DNA of 64,000 nt from Haliea sp. (GCA_024642245.1 JAHEBM010000003.1:7244-71243), one strand, 5' to 3'; shown: positions 1 to 8,137, numbered from the stretch's first letter. Notes: a model not told the origin generated them from the sequence alone. A program made the numbers and translations.

Positions 1-49
1 CTTCAGTCTTCAGTCTTCAGTCTTCAGTCTTCAGTCTTCAGTCTTCAGT
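1..49. repeat. Tandem heptanucleotide repeat, 7 copies
   Basis: Seven perfect head-to-tail copies of CTTCAGT fill positions 1-49 and run into the left edge, so the true number may be higher. The last copies contain the stop codon of the acyl-CoA dehydrogenase gene read on the minus strand; the protein ends inside the first repeat unit it meets. Copy-number change would therefore leave that protein unaltered. Purpose unknown. Confidence 0.9.
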
Positions 50-1339
50 GCTCAGGAAATGGCCATATTTCTTCATCGCATGTTCGCGTTGTGTCGGTAT
101 GTGGTAGGTCGGGAACAGGCCCGGTGCCGGCTTGTGGTCGCGCAGCACTGTCCGGGCGACGGTAATCTTGTGCACCTCGGACGGGCCATCGACGACACCC
201 AGCTCAGGTATATCGGCCCACATATACATCAGCGGTATTTCGTCGGACATCCCGAGACTGCCGTGCAGGTGCATGGCGCGATAGACCACGTCCTGCAAGA
301 CTCTGGGCGTAGCTGCCTTGATTGCCGCGATCTCTTTGCGCACCTCCCGGTTGTACTCCTTGTACTTGTCGATCAACCACGCGGTGTAAAGGACGTGCAG
401 CCGATACTGTAGTATCTGGGTGTAACTGTCGGCAATCTTTTCCTGGGTCATTTGCTTGTTGGCCAGCAACTCACCCTTGGTGGTTCTGCTCAACACGCGC
501 TCGCACATCATATCCATCACTTTCTTGAGCTTACCGACGCTGCGCATGGCGTGGTGGACACGGCCACCGCCCAGGCGCGTCTGTGCGACCAGGAAACCCT
601 GGCCCTCCTGGCCCAGCAGGTGATCCGCCGGCACCCGGCAGTTGGTGAAGCGAATATAGGCATGCACGCCGTCACCCTGTTCAACATAAGGTCCCACCGC
701 GGAATTGCGCAGGATTTCCATGCCGGCGGTGCCTTTCTCCACCAGGATTATGGATGCGCCCTCGTGAATGGGTACATCGGTATTGGTCACTACCATGACG
801 AGCAGGAATTCGGAAAAGCGCGCATGGGAAGCGAACCACTTTTCACCATTGATTACCCAGTCACCGCCATCGCGGGTAGCGGTGCAAGTAAACTCAGCGG
901 GGTCGGCGCCGGCCTGGGGCTCGGTCATCGAGTAGCAGGAGGCGATCTTGCCATCCAGCAGCGGCTGCAGGAATTTCTTCTTCTGGTGAGGAGTGCCAAA
1001 GTGCGCGAGGATTTCCGCATTTCCCGAGTCGGGTGCCTGGCAGCCAAACACGCTGGGGCCAAAGCGGCTCCGTCCCAGGATTTCGTTCATCAGCCCCAGC
1101 TTGACCTGGCCATAGCCTTCGCCGCCCAGTTCCGGGCCGAGATGGCATGCCCACAGTCGACGATCCTTGACGATCTGCTTCAGGGGCGCCATCGCCTTGG
1201 CGGCCGGTGAGTCCGGATCCCATGGGTCGCCGGGACCGCGAAAAACCAGGTCGAGCGGCTCGATCTCCTCCCGGGTGAAGGTTTCAATCCAGTTGAGTTC
1301 GGCCTGGAAGTCACTGTCCGTTTCGAAGCTCCAGCTCAC
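38..1339 (-). CDS. Acyl-CoA dehydrogenase family protein (ACAD10/11- or LvaC-like)
   Basis: FAD-dependent acyl-CoA dehydrogenase fold of about 433 residues, longer than the usual 380-400. Visible family features are the YSMTEPQAGAD segment of the flavin/substrate region, a mid-domain beta region, and the C-terminal AMHLHGSLGMSDE and VVDGPSEVHK segments. Where classical enzymes have the catalytic Glu in a YEGT motif, this protein reads VDGP, as in the ACAD10/11 branch. It diverges from an operon encoding an SDR, an APH-type kinase and a CoA ligase. In the Lva and ACAD10/11 systems such a protein eliminates phosphate from a 4-phospho-acyl-CoA rather than simply desaturating it, and I infer that role here. 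The GTG at 1339 is preferred because GAGG lies just upstream; an ATG at 1366 is the alternative. Confidence 0.85.
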   Translation of the reverse strand: MSWSFETDSDFQAELNWIETFTREEIEPLDLVFRGPGDPWDPDSPAAKAMAPLKQIVKDRRLWACHLGPELGGEGYGQVKLGLMNEILGRSRFGPSVFGCQAPDSGNAEILAHFGTPHQKKKFLQPLLDGKIASCYSMTEPQAGADPAEFTCTATRDGGDWVINGEKWFASHARFSEFLLVMVVTNTDVPIHEGASIILVEKGTAGMEILRNSAVGPYVEQGDGVHAYIRFTNCRVPADHLLGQEGQGFLVAQTRLGGGRVHHAMRSVGKLKKVMDMMCERVLSRTTKGELLANKQMTQEKIADSYTQILQYRLHVLYTAWLIDKYKEYNREVRKEIAAIKAATPRVLQDVVYRAMHLHGSLGMSDEIPLMYMWADIPELGVVDGPSEVHKITVARTVLRDHKPAPGLFPTYHIPTQREHAMKKYGHFLSTED

Positions 1340-1409
1340 GTGGCTGCCCTCTTGGTCTCGTTGCATCAGTTGGATATATAGGCCAGATTGGTGGATCTGG
1401 TAATCGTTT

Positions 1410-1440
1410 TACGCCACCGCCTTGACTTCAAGATGGCGTA
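1410..1440. promoter_or_regulatory. Nested inverted repeats in the divergent promoter region (candidate operator)
   Basis: Between the divergent acyl-CoA dehydrogenase and SDR genes lie outer arms TACGCCA (1410-1416) and TGGCGTA (1434-1440), enclosing inner arms CTTGA (1421-1425) and TCAAG (1428-1432). Both pairs are perfect. The position suits a repressor controlling both directions, perhaps the TetR protein at 4868. The regulator assignment is inference. Confidence 0.45.
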
Positions 1441-1502
1441 GTTTAAACTTACTAGACGCAAACAAGCAAATAATAGTGGCCAGCTGGTTGTTCGGGGGTG
1501 AA

Positions 1503-2234
1503 GTGAAGGACAGTAAGGTCTGGCTGGTGACGGGTTCCTCCAGAGGTATCGGCCTGGCGATAGCCGAGCGGGCGCTTGCTGCCGGTGACAGGGTGGCGAT
1601 ACTCGCCCGCTCAGAGGAGATAATAGAGATAGCAGCGCGCCTCGGTGCGGACTGCATGGCCTGTCAGGCCGATGTCAGCCAGAGAGACCAGTTACTGCAG
1701 CCGGTTCAGCAGATCATGGCCAAGTGGGGACGAATCGATATCGTTGTCAACAACGCCGGGGCCCACCGTGGCGGCAAGATAGGTCGCCTGGCGCTGGCGG
1801 ACTGGCAGACCGTGATCGACACAAATCTCACCGGTGCACTCAATGTTATCGCCGCAGTATCAGAGCACCTGCAGCCGGGTTCGTCGGTGGTCAACATCGG
1901 CGCCGTGGTCGGTTTTCGTGGGTTTCCGGGCGATGCCGCTTATGCGGCGTCGAAGGCGGGTATCGCCGGCCTGACCCGGGCTTTGGCGATCGAATTCGCC
2001 TCACGGGGCATTGCGGTGAACCTGGTCATACCGGGGCTTGTCCTGACGGAGATGACCCAGGCACTGTCAGAAAAAGCGCTGGAATCCATGCGCCGTAAAA
2101 TACCCATGGGTCGTTTTGGAGAACCGGACGAAATCGCAGAGGTCGTGGAGTGGGTAGCCAGGTCGCGCTATATGACGGGCGCATTTGTGCCTGCCGACGG
2201 CGGTTTGCTGAGTAGTTTCGGTGTGGCAGGCTAG
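1503..2234 (+). CDS. SDR family oxidoreductase with Ala in place of the catalytic Ser
   Basis: Short-chain dehydrogenase/reductase of about 243 residues. The cofactor motif TGSSRGIG is at residues 10-17, NNAG at 83-86, and the active-site Tyr147/Lys151 lie in YAASK. Thirteen residues before the Tyr, where FabG-type enzymes have the catalytic Ser (IGSVVG), this protein has Ala134 (IGAVVG). That is a clear deviation and may mean altered chemistry or a substrate-assisted reaction. The GTG at 1503, preceded by GGGGGTGAA, is chosen over an upstream TTG that would start inside the candidate operator. It is the first gene of the operon and overlaps the kinase gene. By analogy with LvaD it could reduce a 4-oxoacyl-CoA to the 4-hydroxy form, which is inference. 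Confidence 0.85.
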   Translation: MKDSKVWLVTGSSRGIGLAIAERALAAGDRVAILARSEEIIEIAARLGADCMACQADVSQRDQLLQPVQQIMAKWGRIDIVVNNAGAHRGGKIGRLALADWQTVIDTNLTGALNVIAAVSEHLQPGSSVVNIGAVVGFRGFPGDAAYAASKAGIAGLTRALAIEFASRGIAVNLVIPGLVLTEMTQALSEKALESMRRKIPMGRFGEPDEIAEVVEWVARSRYMTGAFVPADGGLLSSFGVAG

Positions 2235-3252
2235 TCCGGTGGCTCCTGCCTACCCGCTGCTGGAGTCCTGGATAGGTGAACACCTGGGCCTGACAGGTGC
2301 CCGCGTCTCCCGGGAGCTGAGCGGTGGTAATTCCAATGTCACCCTGCTTATTGAAACTGACGGAGCGCCGCTGGTGTTGCGCACGCCACCGGCCGACACG
2401 ATCTCCCCCAATGCGCACCGCGGGGTGGAGCGGGAGTTCAAGATCATGTCAGCATTGCAGGGGTACGCTCCGGTGCCGCGGGTCCTGGGCTGGTGTGGTG
2501 ATGGTGAGGTCATCGGGCGCCCCTTTGCACTTATCGAGTATATCGATGGCCTGTCCATCACTTCCCGCCTGCCCCCCGGCTACGACGGTGTGGCTGCGGT
2601 AAACCGTTTGGGTGAACAACTGGCAGATGCATTGGGGGCTATAGCTGGCGCCCCATGGCAAAAGCTTGGGCTGGAGAAATTCGGCAATCCGGAGAACTTC
2701 CTGCAGCGGCAGATAGAGCGCTGGATGAGCTTGCGCTCGGGACCGGGTGTCAGGGAGTTGCCGCAACTTTTGTCACTCGGGCAGTGGTTGCTCGACAATT
2801 TGCCAACCGAGTCGCCCGTGGGTATCGTGCACGGCGATTTCCACCTGGACAATACCTTGTGCAGCGCTCACCGGCCAGACCTGCTCACGGTAATCGATTG
2901 GGAGATGGCGACCATCGGCGACCCGATGACGGACCTCGGCCTTTTCCTGATGTTCTGGGGCCCGCGTGCGGTCGAGCCTCCGGGTTTTGCCCACGTGCAG
3001 GCGGTAACCCGAACTGCCGGGGTGATCAGCCGGCGAGAACTCGCTGCGCGTTGGTCGCACACAACCGGCATCAGGGTGAATAACCTGGATTTTTACCTGT
3101 GCTTCGCCTTCTGGCGCTTGGCGGCAATCGTAGAGGGCGCTTACGAGCTCTATGTTGCCGGTACCGTGGACACGCCTTATGCCAGGGGTCTTGAGTACGA
3201 TGTGCCAGCACTGCTGGAAGAGGCCGGCCGGGCTGCGAGTGGGGAGTGGTAA
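2221..3252 (+). CDS. APH-type phosphotransferase (LvaA / ACAD10-11 kinase-domain-like)
   Basis: Aminoglycoside-phosphotransferase-fold kinase of 343 residues. The N-lobe has the SGGNSNVT nucleotide loop and the VLRTPP strand. The catalytic loop is VHGDFHLDN near residues 203-211, and the metal-binding VIDWEMATIGDP is near 224-235. Proteins of this branch sit beside or are fused to ACAD10/11-type dehydrogenases and act on hydroxyacyl-CoA rather than on antibiotics; in the levulinate pathway LvaA phosphorylates 4-hydroxyvaleryl-CoA. The neighbours (SDR, CoA ligase, divergent ACAD) support that reading. The GTG at 2221 overlaps the SDR end; a GTG at 2239 with GGCAGG upstream is an equally good start. 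The small partner LvaB was not found. Confidence 0.85.
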   Translation: MWQASPVAPAYPLLESWIGEHLGLTGARVSRELSGGNSNVTLLIETDGAPLVLRTPPADTISPNAHRGVEREFKIMSALQGYAPVPRVLGWCGDGEVIGRPFALIEYIDGLSITSRLPPGYDGVAAVNRLGEQLADALGAIAGAPWQKLGLEKFGNPENFLQRQIERWMSLRSGPGVRELPQLLSLGQWLLDNLPTESPVGIVHGDFHLDNTLCSAHRPDLLTVIDWEMATIGDPMTDLGLFLMFWGPRAVEPPGFAHVQAVTRTAGVISRRELAARWSHTTGIRVNNLDFYLCFAFWRLAAIVEGAYELYVAGTVDTPYARGLEYDVPALLEEAGRAASGEW

Positions 3253-4865
3253 TGCGTGCGACGATGATGCATATGCCAATGACGGTGCAGATGATCCTGC
3301 AACACGGCGCCGAGGTTTTCCCTGAAAGTCGGGTAGGGGTGTTTGACGGCGATACCATCACCCATACGCCGTATGCTCACGTCGCACACAATGCGACCCG
3401 CCTGGCATCAGCGCTGGCGTCACTTGGGGTCCGCGGCGGCGATCGTGTCGGTACCTTTAGCTGGAATAACCTGGCGCATATGGAGGCTTACCTGGCCATC
3501 CCCTCCATGGGCGCGATCATGCACACGATCAATATACGTCTGTCACCTGAGCAGATTGCCTATATTATCAATCATGCTGCTGACAGGGTTGTCATCCTTG
3601 ACAGCAGTCTGTGTGCCATTTTTGCGAATGTAGTGCCATTACTGAGTACAGTGGAGCATGTTCTTGTTGTCGGTGAGGGCGAGCCTCTACCCGGCATTCA
3701 CTGCATTGATTACCACGAACTGCTGGCGGCCCAGGACCCCCGCTTCGACTGGCCTGAACTGGATGAGACCGATGCCGCGGCAGTCTGCTACACCAGTGGC
3801 ACTACCGGTAATCCCAAGGGTGTGGTCTACAGCCATCGAACCACGTTTGTTCACTCCCTCGCATCGCGGGCCACCGATACCTTCGGGGTGAGTGAGCATG
3901 ACCGCATCCTGTTGCTGCCCTCGATGTTTCACGCCAATGCCTGGGGACTGCCCTACAGCGGCTGGTTCAGTGGCAGTGATTTTGTGATGCCCGGCCCGCA
4001 CCTGCAGCTGGACGGCCTGGTAAAGATGATCAATGCGGAGCGACCGACCATCACCGCCATGGTGCCGACCATCCTGGGTGACCTGCTGCGGGCCAGCGAG
4101 CAGTCGACCCTGGAGATGGGTAGTTTTCGTATGCTGGTCTGCGGCGGTTCATCGGTCGCGCCGGCCATGATCGATGCAGCGCGCAAGAAATGGGGTGTGC
4201 CTGTTTTACAGGGCTGGGGTATGACTGAAACCAGCCCCTTGTGTGCGCTTTCCCATCCGCCTCGTGAACCCGGCTCGGCAGGGGAAACCCCCTGGCGTGC
4301 CAAGAGTGGCCGACCAGTACCGGGCGTGCAGGTGCGCGTGGTAGATGACCGGGGTGCAGAGCTTCCTCACGATGGTCAATCGGTGGGGGAGCTGCAGTTG
4401 CGTGGACCCTGGATTACCGGCAGCTACTACCTTGATGACGCGCCCGACTCATTTACTGAAGACGGGTGGTTGCGTACGGGAGACGTCGGGCATATTGATC
4501 CTCGGCATTTCGTGCAGCTGACAGATCGCACCAAGGACGTTATCAAGTCCGGTGGAGAATGGATATCCTCCGTCGACCTGGAAAATACCCTCACTTCACA
4601 TCCTGAAATTTTGGAGGTGGCGGTCATCTCCACGCCTGATGAACGGTGGCAGGAGCGCCCCCTGGCTGTTGTGGTGCGCCGGGACAGTGCCCTCACCGCG
4701 GACGATTTACGGCTATTCCTGCAAGATAAAGTAGCGAAGTTCTGGATCCCGGAATACTGGGCTTTTGCCCAGGACATTCCCAAGACCAGTGTGGGAAAAA
4801 TTGATAAAAAGAGACTGCGTGAGGCGCGCGACAAAGGCGAGCTGCAGATAGAGTATCGGAGATAA
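3252..4865 (+). CDS. AMP-forming fatty-acid--CoA ligase
   Basis: Acyl-adenylate-forming ligase of 537 residues in the long/medium-chain acyl-CoA synthetase group. The P-loop-like YTSGTTGNPKG is near residues 180-190, followed by GWGMTETSP (A5 motif), the YLRTGD-type motif seen as WLRTGDVG, and a C-terminal lysine in KTSVGKIDKK. It activates a carboxylic acid with ATP to the acyl-AMP and then the CoA thioester in the cytosol. Its ATG at 3252 overlaps the kinase stop as TAATG, so translation is probably coupled. It likely feeds substrate to the kinase/dehydrogenase pair, the role of LvaE in the levulinate operon. The acid cannot be read from sequence. Confidence 0.92.
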   Translation: MRATMMHMPMTVQMILQHGAEVFPESRVGVFDGDTITHTPYAHVAHNATRLASALASLGVRGGDRVGTFSWNNLAHMEAYLAIPSMGAIMHTINIRLSPEQIAYIINHAADRVVILDSSLCAIFANVVPLLSTVEHVLVVGEGEPLPGIHCIDYHELLAAQDPRFDWPELDETDAAAVCYTSGTTGNPKGVVYSHRTTFVHSLASRATDTFGVSEHDRILLLPSMFHANAWGLPYSGWFSGSDFVMPGPHLQLDGLVKMINAERPTITAMVPTILGDLLRASEQSTLEMGSFRMLVCGGSSVAPAMIDAARKKWGVPVLQGWGMTETSPLCALSHPPREPGSAGETPWRAKSGRPVPGVQVRVVDDRGAELPHDGQSVGELQLRGPWITGSYYLDDAPDSFTEDGWLRTGDVGHIDPRHFVQLTDRTKDVIKSGGEWISSVDLENTLTSHPEILEVAVISTPDERWQERPLAVVVRRDSALTADDLRLFLQDKVAKFWIPEYWAFAQDIPKTSVGKIDKKRLREARDKGELQIEYRR

Positions 4866-4867
4866 AC

Positions 4868-5551
4868 ATGGCGGCGGAAAAAAAACAAAAAACCAGGCCG
4901 GTCGCATCGGCCACCAAACCCGCCAACAAGACGCGCAAGCGTATGACACAGGCAGAGCGCACAGCCTTATCCGACCAGCGAATGTTCGAGGCTGCGATAA
5001 GTCTTATCAACGAGTTTGGCACGCAAAAAACAACGCTAAAGCAAATTGGTGAAATAGCGGGGTACAGTCGCGGCCTTGCCAACTATCGTTTTGGATCCAA
5101 GGAAGGGCTTCTGGATGAGCTTTTTTCCCGCTTCGACAAACGCTGGAAAGCCCACCTCAAGTCCTATGTTGACCAGCAGGTTGGTATTGCGGGAGTGAAG
5201 GCTGCGGCCAGGGCGCTGAGGGATTTCCTCCAGCTGGAGCCCAATTACATGCGCGCTATGTACATTCTCTGGTACGAGTCCCTGGGTCACGAATCCGCGA
5301 TCAGGAACCGGCTGGCCTATCACCATGATGTCTATCGTAAAGATGCGACGCAATGGATTCGCCAGGGTATTGCCGAGGGAGAGATTGACCCGAAGATCGA
5401 CCCGGAACAGTTTGCAGTACAGTATTGCGCATTTATTTTTGGCACTGTTTACCAGTGGCTGGTCAAGGCGGAGGCGCTGGACCTGGACGCACTGTTTAAA
5501 GAGTACGAAAAAAATCTTACGAAACTATTGAGCAAGGGGGAGGCCGTCTGA
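4868..5551 (+). CDS. TetR/AcrR family transcriptional regulator
   Basis: TetR-type regulator of 227 residues. A basic, Lys-rich N-terminal tail (about 30 residues) precedes the helix-turn-helix region, recognisable as TTLKQIGEIAGYSRGLANYRF. The C-terminal half is the ligand-binding helical domain and resembles fatty-acid/CoA-responsive members. It lies two bases after the CoA ligase gene and overlaps the next gene (TGATG), so it is inside the operon it may control. The nested palindrome at 1410-1440 is a candidate site, but no direct evidence links them. Confidence 0.9.
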   Translation: MAAEKKQKTRPVASATKPANKTRKRMTQAERTALSDQRMFEAAISLINEFGTQKTTLKQIGEIAGYSRGLANYRFGSKEGLLDELFSRFDKRWKAHLKSYVDQQVGIAGVKAAARALRDFLQLEPNYMRAMYILWYESLGHESAIRNRLAYHHDVYRKDATQWIRQGIAEGEIDPKIDPEQFAVQYCAFIFGTVYQWLVKAEALDLDALFKEYEKNLTKLLSKGEAV

Positions 5552-6357
5552 TGGCATATCTCAACAGGGAAAACGGTGGCAGGGTTTATTACGAAGACTA
5601 TGGGTCGGGTGACACTGCCGTGCTGCTTGTGCATGGCTGGGGTATGGGCGTACGCGTCTGGGACTACTCGCTTATGGCCCTGGTTGATGCGGGATACCGG
5701 GTTGTGGCGCTCGATCACCGGGGTTGTGGTCAGTCCGACAAGGATTTTAAAGACCTCAGCATCAGTGCGATCGCCGGCGATGTCGTGGCCCTTGTAGCGG
5801 CACTTGGTCTTGACCGTGTGGTACTGAACGGTTGGTCACTTGGCGGCGCCGTGGTGGTGGCTGCGGCAAGCCAGTTGGAGCAGCGCTGCGCGGGCGTGGT
5901 ACTTACCTGTGGAGCTACACCGGCCTACCTGCAAAAAAGCGGATTTCCTCACGGTGGTACCGATCAGGATCTGGCCGACACATTGGCTGCCATGGCATCT
6001 GATCGGGTTAACTTCCTTGCCGCCTTGTCCCAGGGGGTATGTGCCTCGGCCGTCAGTGAACAGGTCATAAACTGGATGTGGCAGATGTTCCTGCAGGCAT
6101 CCCCGCTGGCCGCCAGATCCCTGGCCGAACTGGGGCCGCTGGACCAGCGCGAGATGCTTGCCTCGCTGGAAGTGCCCATAATGAGCATCGTCGGTGGCAA
6201 GGACGCGGTAGTGGATCCGGAAATATGCCGGTCCGTCAGCTCCTTCAATGCAAGGGCCCGCATCGTGGAATTTGAAAATGCCGGTCACGCGCCGTTCATC
6301 GACGACGCCGGGCGCTATAATGCGGAACTGGTCGGCTTCCTCGGCGAATGCCTTTAG
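5551..6357 (+). CDS. Alpha/beta hydrolase
   Basis: Alpha/beta-hydrolase-fold protein of 268 residues. It has the HGWG oxyanion motif near residue 30, the DHRGCGQSD segment, the nucleophile elbow GWSLGG with Ser96, a late acid in VVGGKDAVVD, and a probable catalytic His in NAGHAPFIDD near the end. The fold covers esterases, lactonases and C-C hydrolases. It overlaps the TetR gene by one base and precedes a luciferase-like monooxygenase. If that enzyme forms a lactone or ester, this protein could open it to a hydroxy acid for the CoA ligase; that is inference. Confidence 0.88.
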   Translation: MAYLNRENGGRVYYEDYGSGDTAVLLVHGWGMGVRVWDYSLMALVDAGYRVVALDHRGCGQSDKDFKDLSISAIAGDVVALVAALGLDRVVLNGWSLGGAVVVAAASQLEQRCAGVVLTCGATPAYLQKSGFPHGGTDQDLADTLAAMASDRVNFLAALSQGVCASAVSEQVINWMWQMFLQASPLAARSLAELGPLDQREMLASLEVPIMSIVGGKDAVVDPEICRSVSSFNARARIVEFENAGHAPFIDDAGRYNAELVGFLGECL

Positions 6358-6381
6358 TACCGCCAACAGGACAAAGTAAAA

Positions 6382-7383
6382 ATGGCAAGCAAGGTAAATT
6401 TCGGTCTGTGGTATGACTTTCGCAATCCCCAGGAGTGGCGTGTGCCCTTCGAGGCATTTTATGCGGAAAGACTTCAGCAGATTGTGGAGGCGGAGGCGCT
6501 GGGTTTCGATTCCTGTTGGCTGACCGAGCATCATTTCTGTGACGACGGCTACACGCCTTCTCCCCTGCTGTTGGCGGGGGCAATAGGTGCGCGCACCGCG
6601 CGTATGCAGCTGGGTACCAACCTGATGCTGCTGCCCTTGCACGATCCCGTCAGGATTGCAGAGGACGCCGCTACCCTGTCCCTGCTAACGGGAGGACGCT
6701 TCGACCTGGGGGTCGGCATCGGCTATCGCCAGCTGGAATTTGACCAGTTCCAGCGCCAGCTGTCTCACCGTCCAAGCCTGGTGGAAGAGGGAATCGAGAT
6801 CCTGCGCCGCAGCTGGTCCGGCAAGCCGGTCAATTTTTCCGGTAAACGGTTTCATGTGGGTGACCTTTGCATTACCCCGGTACCTGAAAACAAGCCTTCT
6901 ATCCTGCTTGGTGGGATGGCGGTACCTGCCATAGAGAGGGCTGCACGTGTGGCAGACGGTTTCTTGTGCACGGGAGGTCTGGGCCTTGACACCTATGTGG
7001 CGTCCCTGGAGAAGTTTGGAAAATCCATGGATGAGGGCAGGGCTGTACTTGGTTGCTGGGCTATTATTGCCGAGGATCCCGAGGCCGAGGCGGCGCGCAT
7101 TGGTGACTACGTACTTTACCAGGCGAACGAATATATACGTTGGGGTGCATTCGGCCCCCCGGGGGAAACGCCGCTTTTTGAAAATGCCGCCGCGGCAATC
7201 GAAAACGGACTATACGAGCTTTGGGATGCCGACACTGCAGTGCGTGAACTGAAAAAAATAATGAAGGATTACCCTTGCATTGCGGACATACATTTCTGGG
7301 CACAGTTTCCCGGTGAAAGTGTGGAATCGGGAAATCGCAGGTTGCGCTACATCGCCGAAAAGGTGCTGCCCAGGCTGCGTTGA
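6382..7383 (+). CDS. LLM class flavin-dependent oxidoreductase
   Basis: Luciferase-like monooxygenase of 333 residues with a TIM-barrel pattern. Typical segments are the early GFDSCWLTEHHF, the LLPLHDPVRIAEDAATL helix, and GGRFDLGVGIGYR, which forms part of the flavin site. The family uses reduced FMN or F420 with or without O2; members include alkanal, sulfonate and type II Baeyer-Villiger monooxygenases. It is the last gene of the operon, 24 bases after the hydrolase, and meets a convergent TetR gene two bases later. No flavin reductase is present in the window, so reduced flavin would have to come from elsewhere. Confidence 0.88.
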   Translation: MASKVNFGLWYDFRNPQEWRVPFEAFYAERLQQIVEAEALGFDSCWLTEHHFCDDGYTPSPLLLAGAIGARTARMQLGTNLMLLPLHDPVRIAEDAATLSLLTGGRFDLGVGIGYRQLEFDQFQRQLSHRPSLVEEGIEILRRSWSGKPVNFSGKRFHVGDLCITPVPENKPSILLGGMAVPAIERAARVADGFLCTGGLGLDTYVASLEKFGKSMDEGRAVLGCWAIIAEDPEAEAARIGDYVLYQANEYIRWGAFGPPGETPLFENAAAAIENGLYELWDADTAVRELKKIMKDYPCIADIHFWAQFPGESVESGNRRLRYIAEKVLPRLR

Positions 7384-7384
7384 T

Positions 7385-8005
7385 TCATTCCAGGCCCGAC
7401 ATTGCCAGCATGCTTCGTGTGAATAGGCGGTGGGCGTCGGCCAGGTCTATATCGTCATCGAAATAGACTGCCGAGCGCAGCCCGATCATCACGGAGTAGG
7501 AAATCTCTGCGCTATCTTTGGGGTCTCCCAAAACAACCCTGGGGGATGCGCGAAAAATATCTGCCAGGTACGCCTTGCAGCGCATGTCGAAATCGGCCTT
7601 GGTCACCTGGAGTACGGTGTCGTTCACTGCAGCGCCGAAACACTCCAGCATGAAGCCGATCTCCTTCCGGGTGCTGTCTTCCCCCTTGAACCAGAAATCC
7701 GCCAGTGACTGAATCTGCTCCCGCGGTGGCTGTTCGCTGAAAGTATCGATGCGCGCAAGGAACCGCTCTGAGACCCGCTCGAAATACTGCTCGAGAATGG
7801 CCTCCTTGCCTTTGAAGTAGTAAAGCAAGTGGCTGGCCGACATATTGGCACCCTCGGCAATATCCGCCAGGGTCGTTTTAACGTACCCCTTGGCGAGAAT
7901 GCAGTCGTGCAGCGACTTGAATATCCGCCTGCGGCGTTGATCGCCGCGGGAGTCCTGCCGCTCGGCGGTGGCCGGCGGGATTTTCTTAACGCGGGCTTTT
8001 GCCAT
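7385..8005 (-). CDS. TetR/AcrR family transcriptional regulator
   Basis: TetR-type repressor of about 206 residues starting from the ATG at 8005; a TTG at 8053 would add 16 unlikely residues. The N-terminal DNA-binding domain shows KTTLADIAEGANMSASHLLYYFKGKEAI, a helix-turn-helix followed by the typical tyrosine-rich turn. The C-terminal domain is variable. It diverges from the eight-gene operon beginning at 8138, and the 133-base gap contains the palindrome TTGAAT-TAT-ATTCAA. It is the natural candidate to bind that site and the matching one upstream of the TonB receptor. Confidence 0.9.
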   Translation of the reverse strand: MAKARVKKIPPATAERQDSRGDQRRRRIFKSLHDCILAKGYVKTTLADIAEGANMSASHLLYYFKGKEAILEQYFERVSERFLARIDTFSEQPPREQIQSLADFWFKGEDSTRKEIGFMLECFGAAVNDTVLQVTKADFDMRCKAYLADIFRASPRVVLGDPKDSAEISYSVMIGLRSAVYFDDDIDLADAHRLFTRSMLAMSGLE

Positions 8006-8078
8006 TGGGGCCAGGTTCCAGCAGGGAAGATCAATGTGCGGACTATGCCACAAATTGCGGATGGGCTGCAGCTATTTC

Positions 8079-8107
8079 TTGAATTATATTCAAAACGTAT
8101 CTACTAT
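8079..8107 (+). promoter_or_regulatory. Candidate promoter with overlapping palindromic operator
   Basis: The perfect palindrome TTGAAT (8079-8084), TAT, ATTCAA (8088-8093) lies between the divergent TetR gene and the catabolic operon. Its left arm can serve as a -35 element, with TACTAT (8102-8107) as -10 after a 17-base spacer. A bound repressor would block this promoter. The same core occurs at 14916-14930. Confidence 0.6.
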
Positions 8108-8137
8108 CAGGCGATAACACAATAAGAGAGGCAGGTC

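Noticed and set aside
452..1210. Long plus-strand open frame of 252 codons opposite the acyl-CoA dehydrogenase gene
   Set aside because: It is antisense to a clearly conserved dehydrogenase, has no recognisable domain and the composition of a high-GC shadow frame.
1422..1502. N-terminal extension of the SDR from a TTG codon
   Set aside because: It would begin inside the palindromic operator region and add residues absent from SDR proteins; the GTG at 1503 has a ribosome-binding site.
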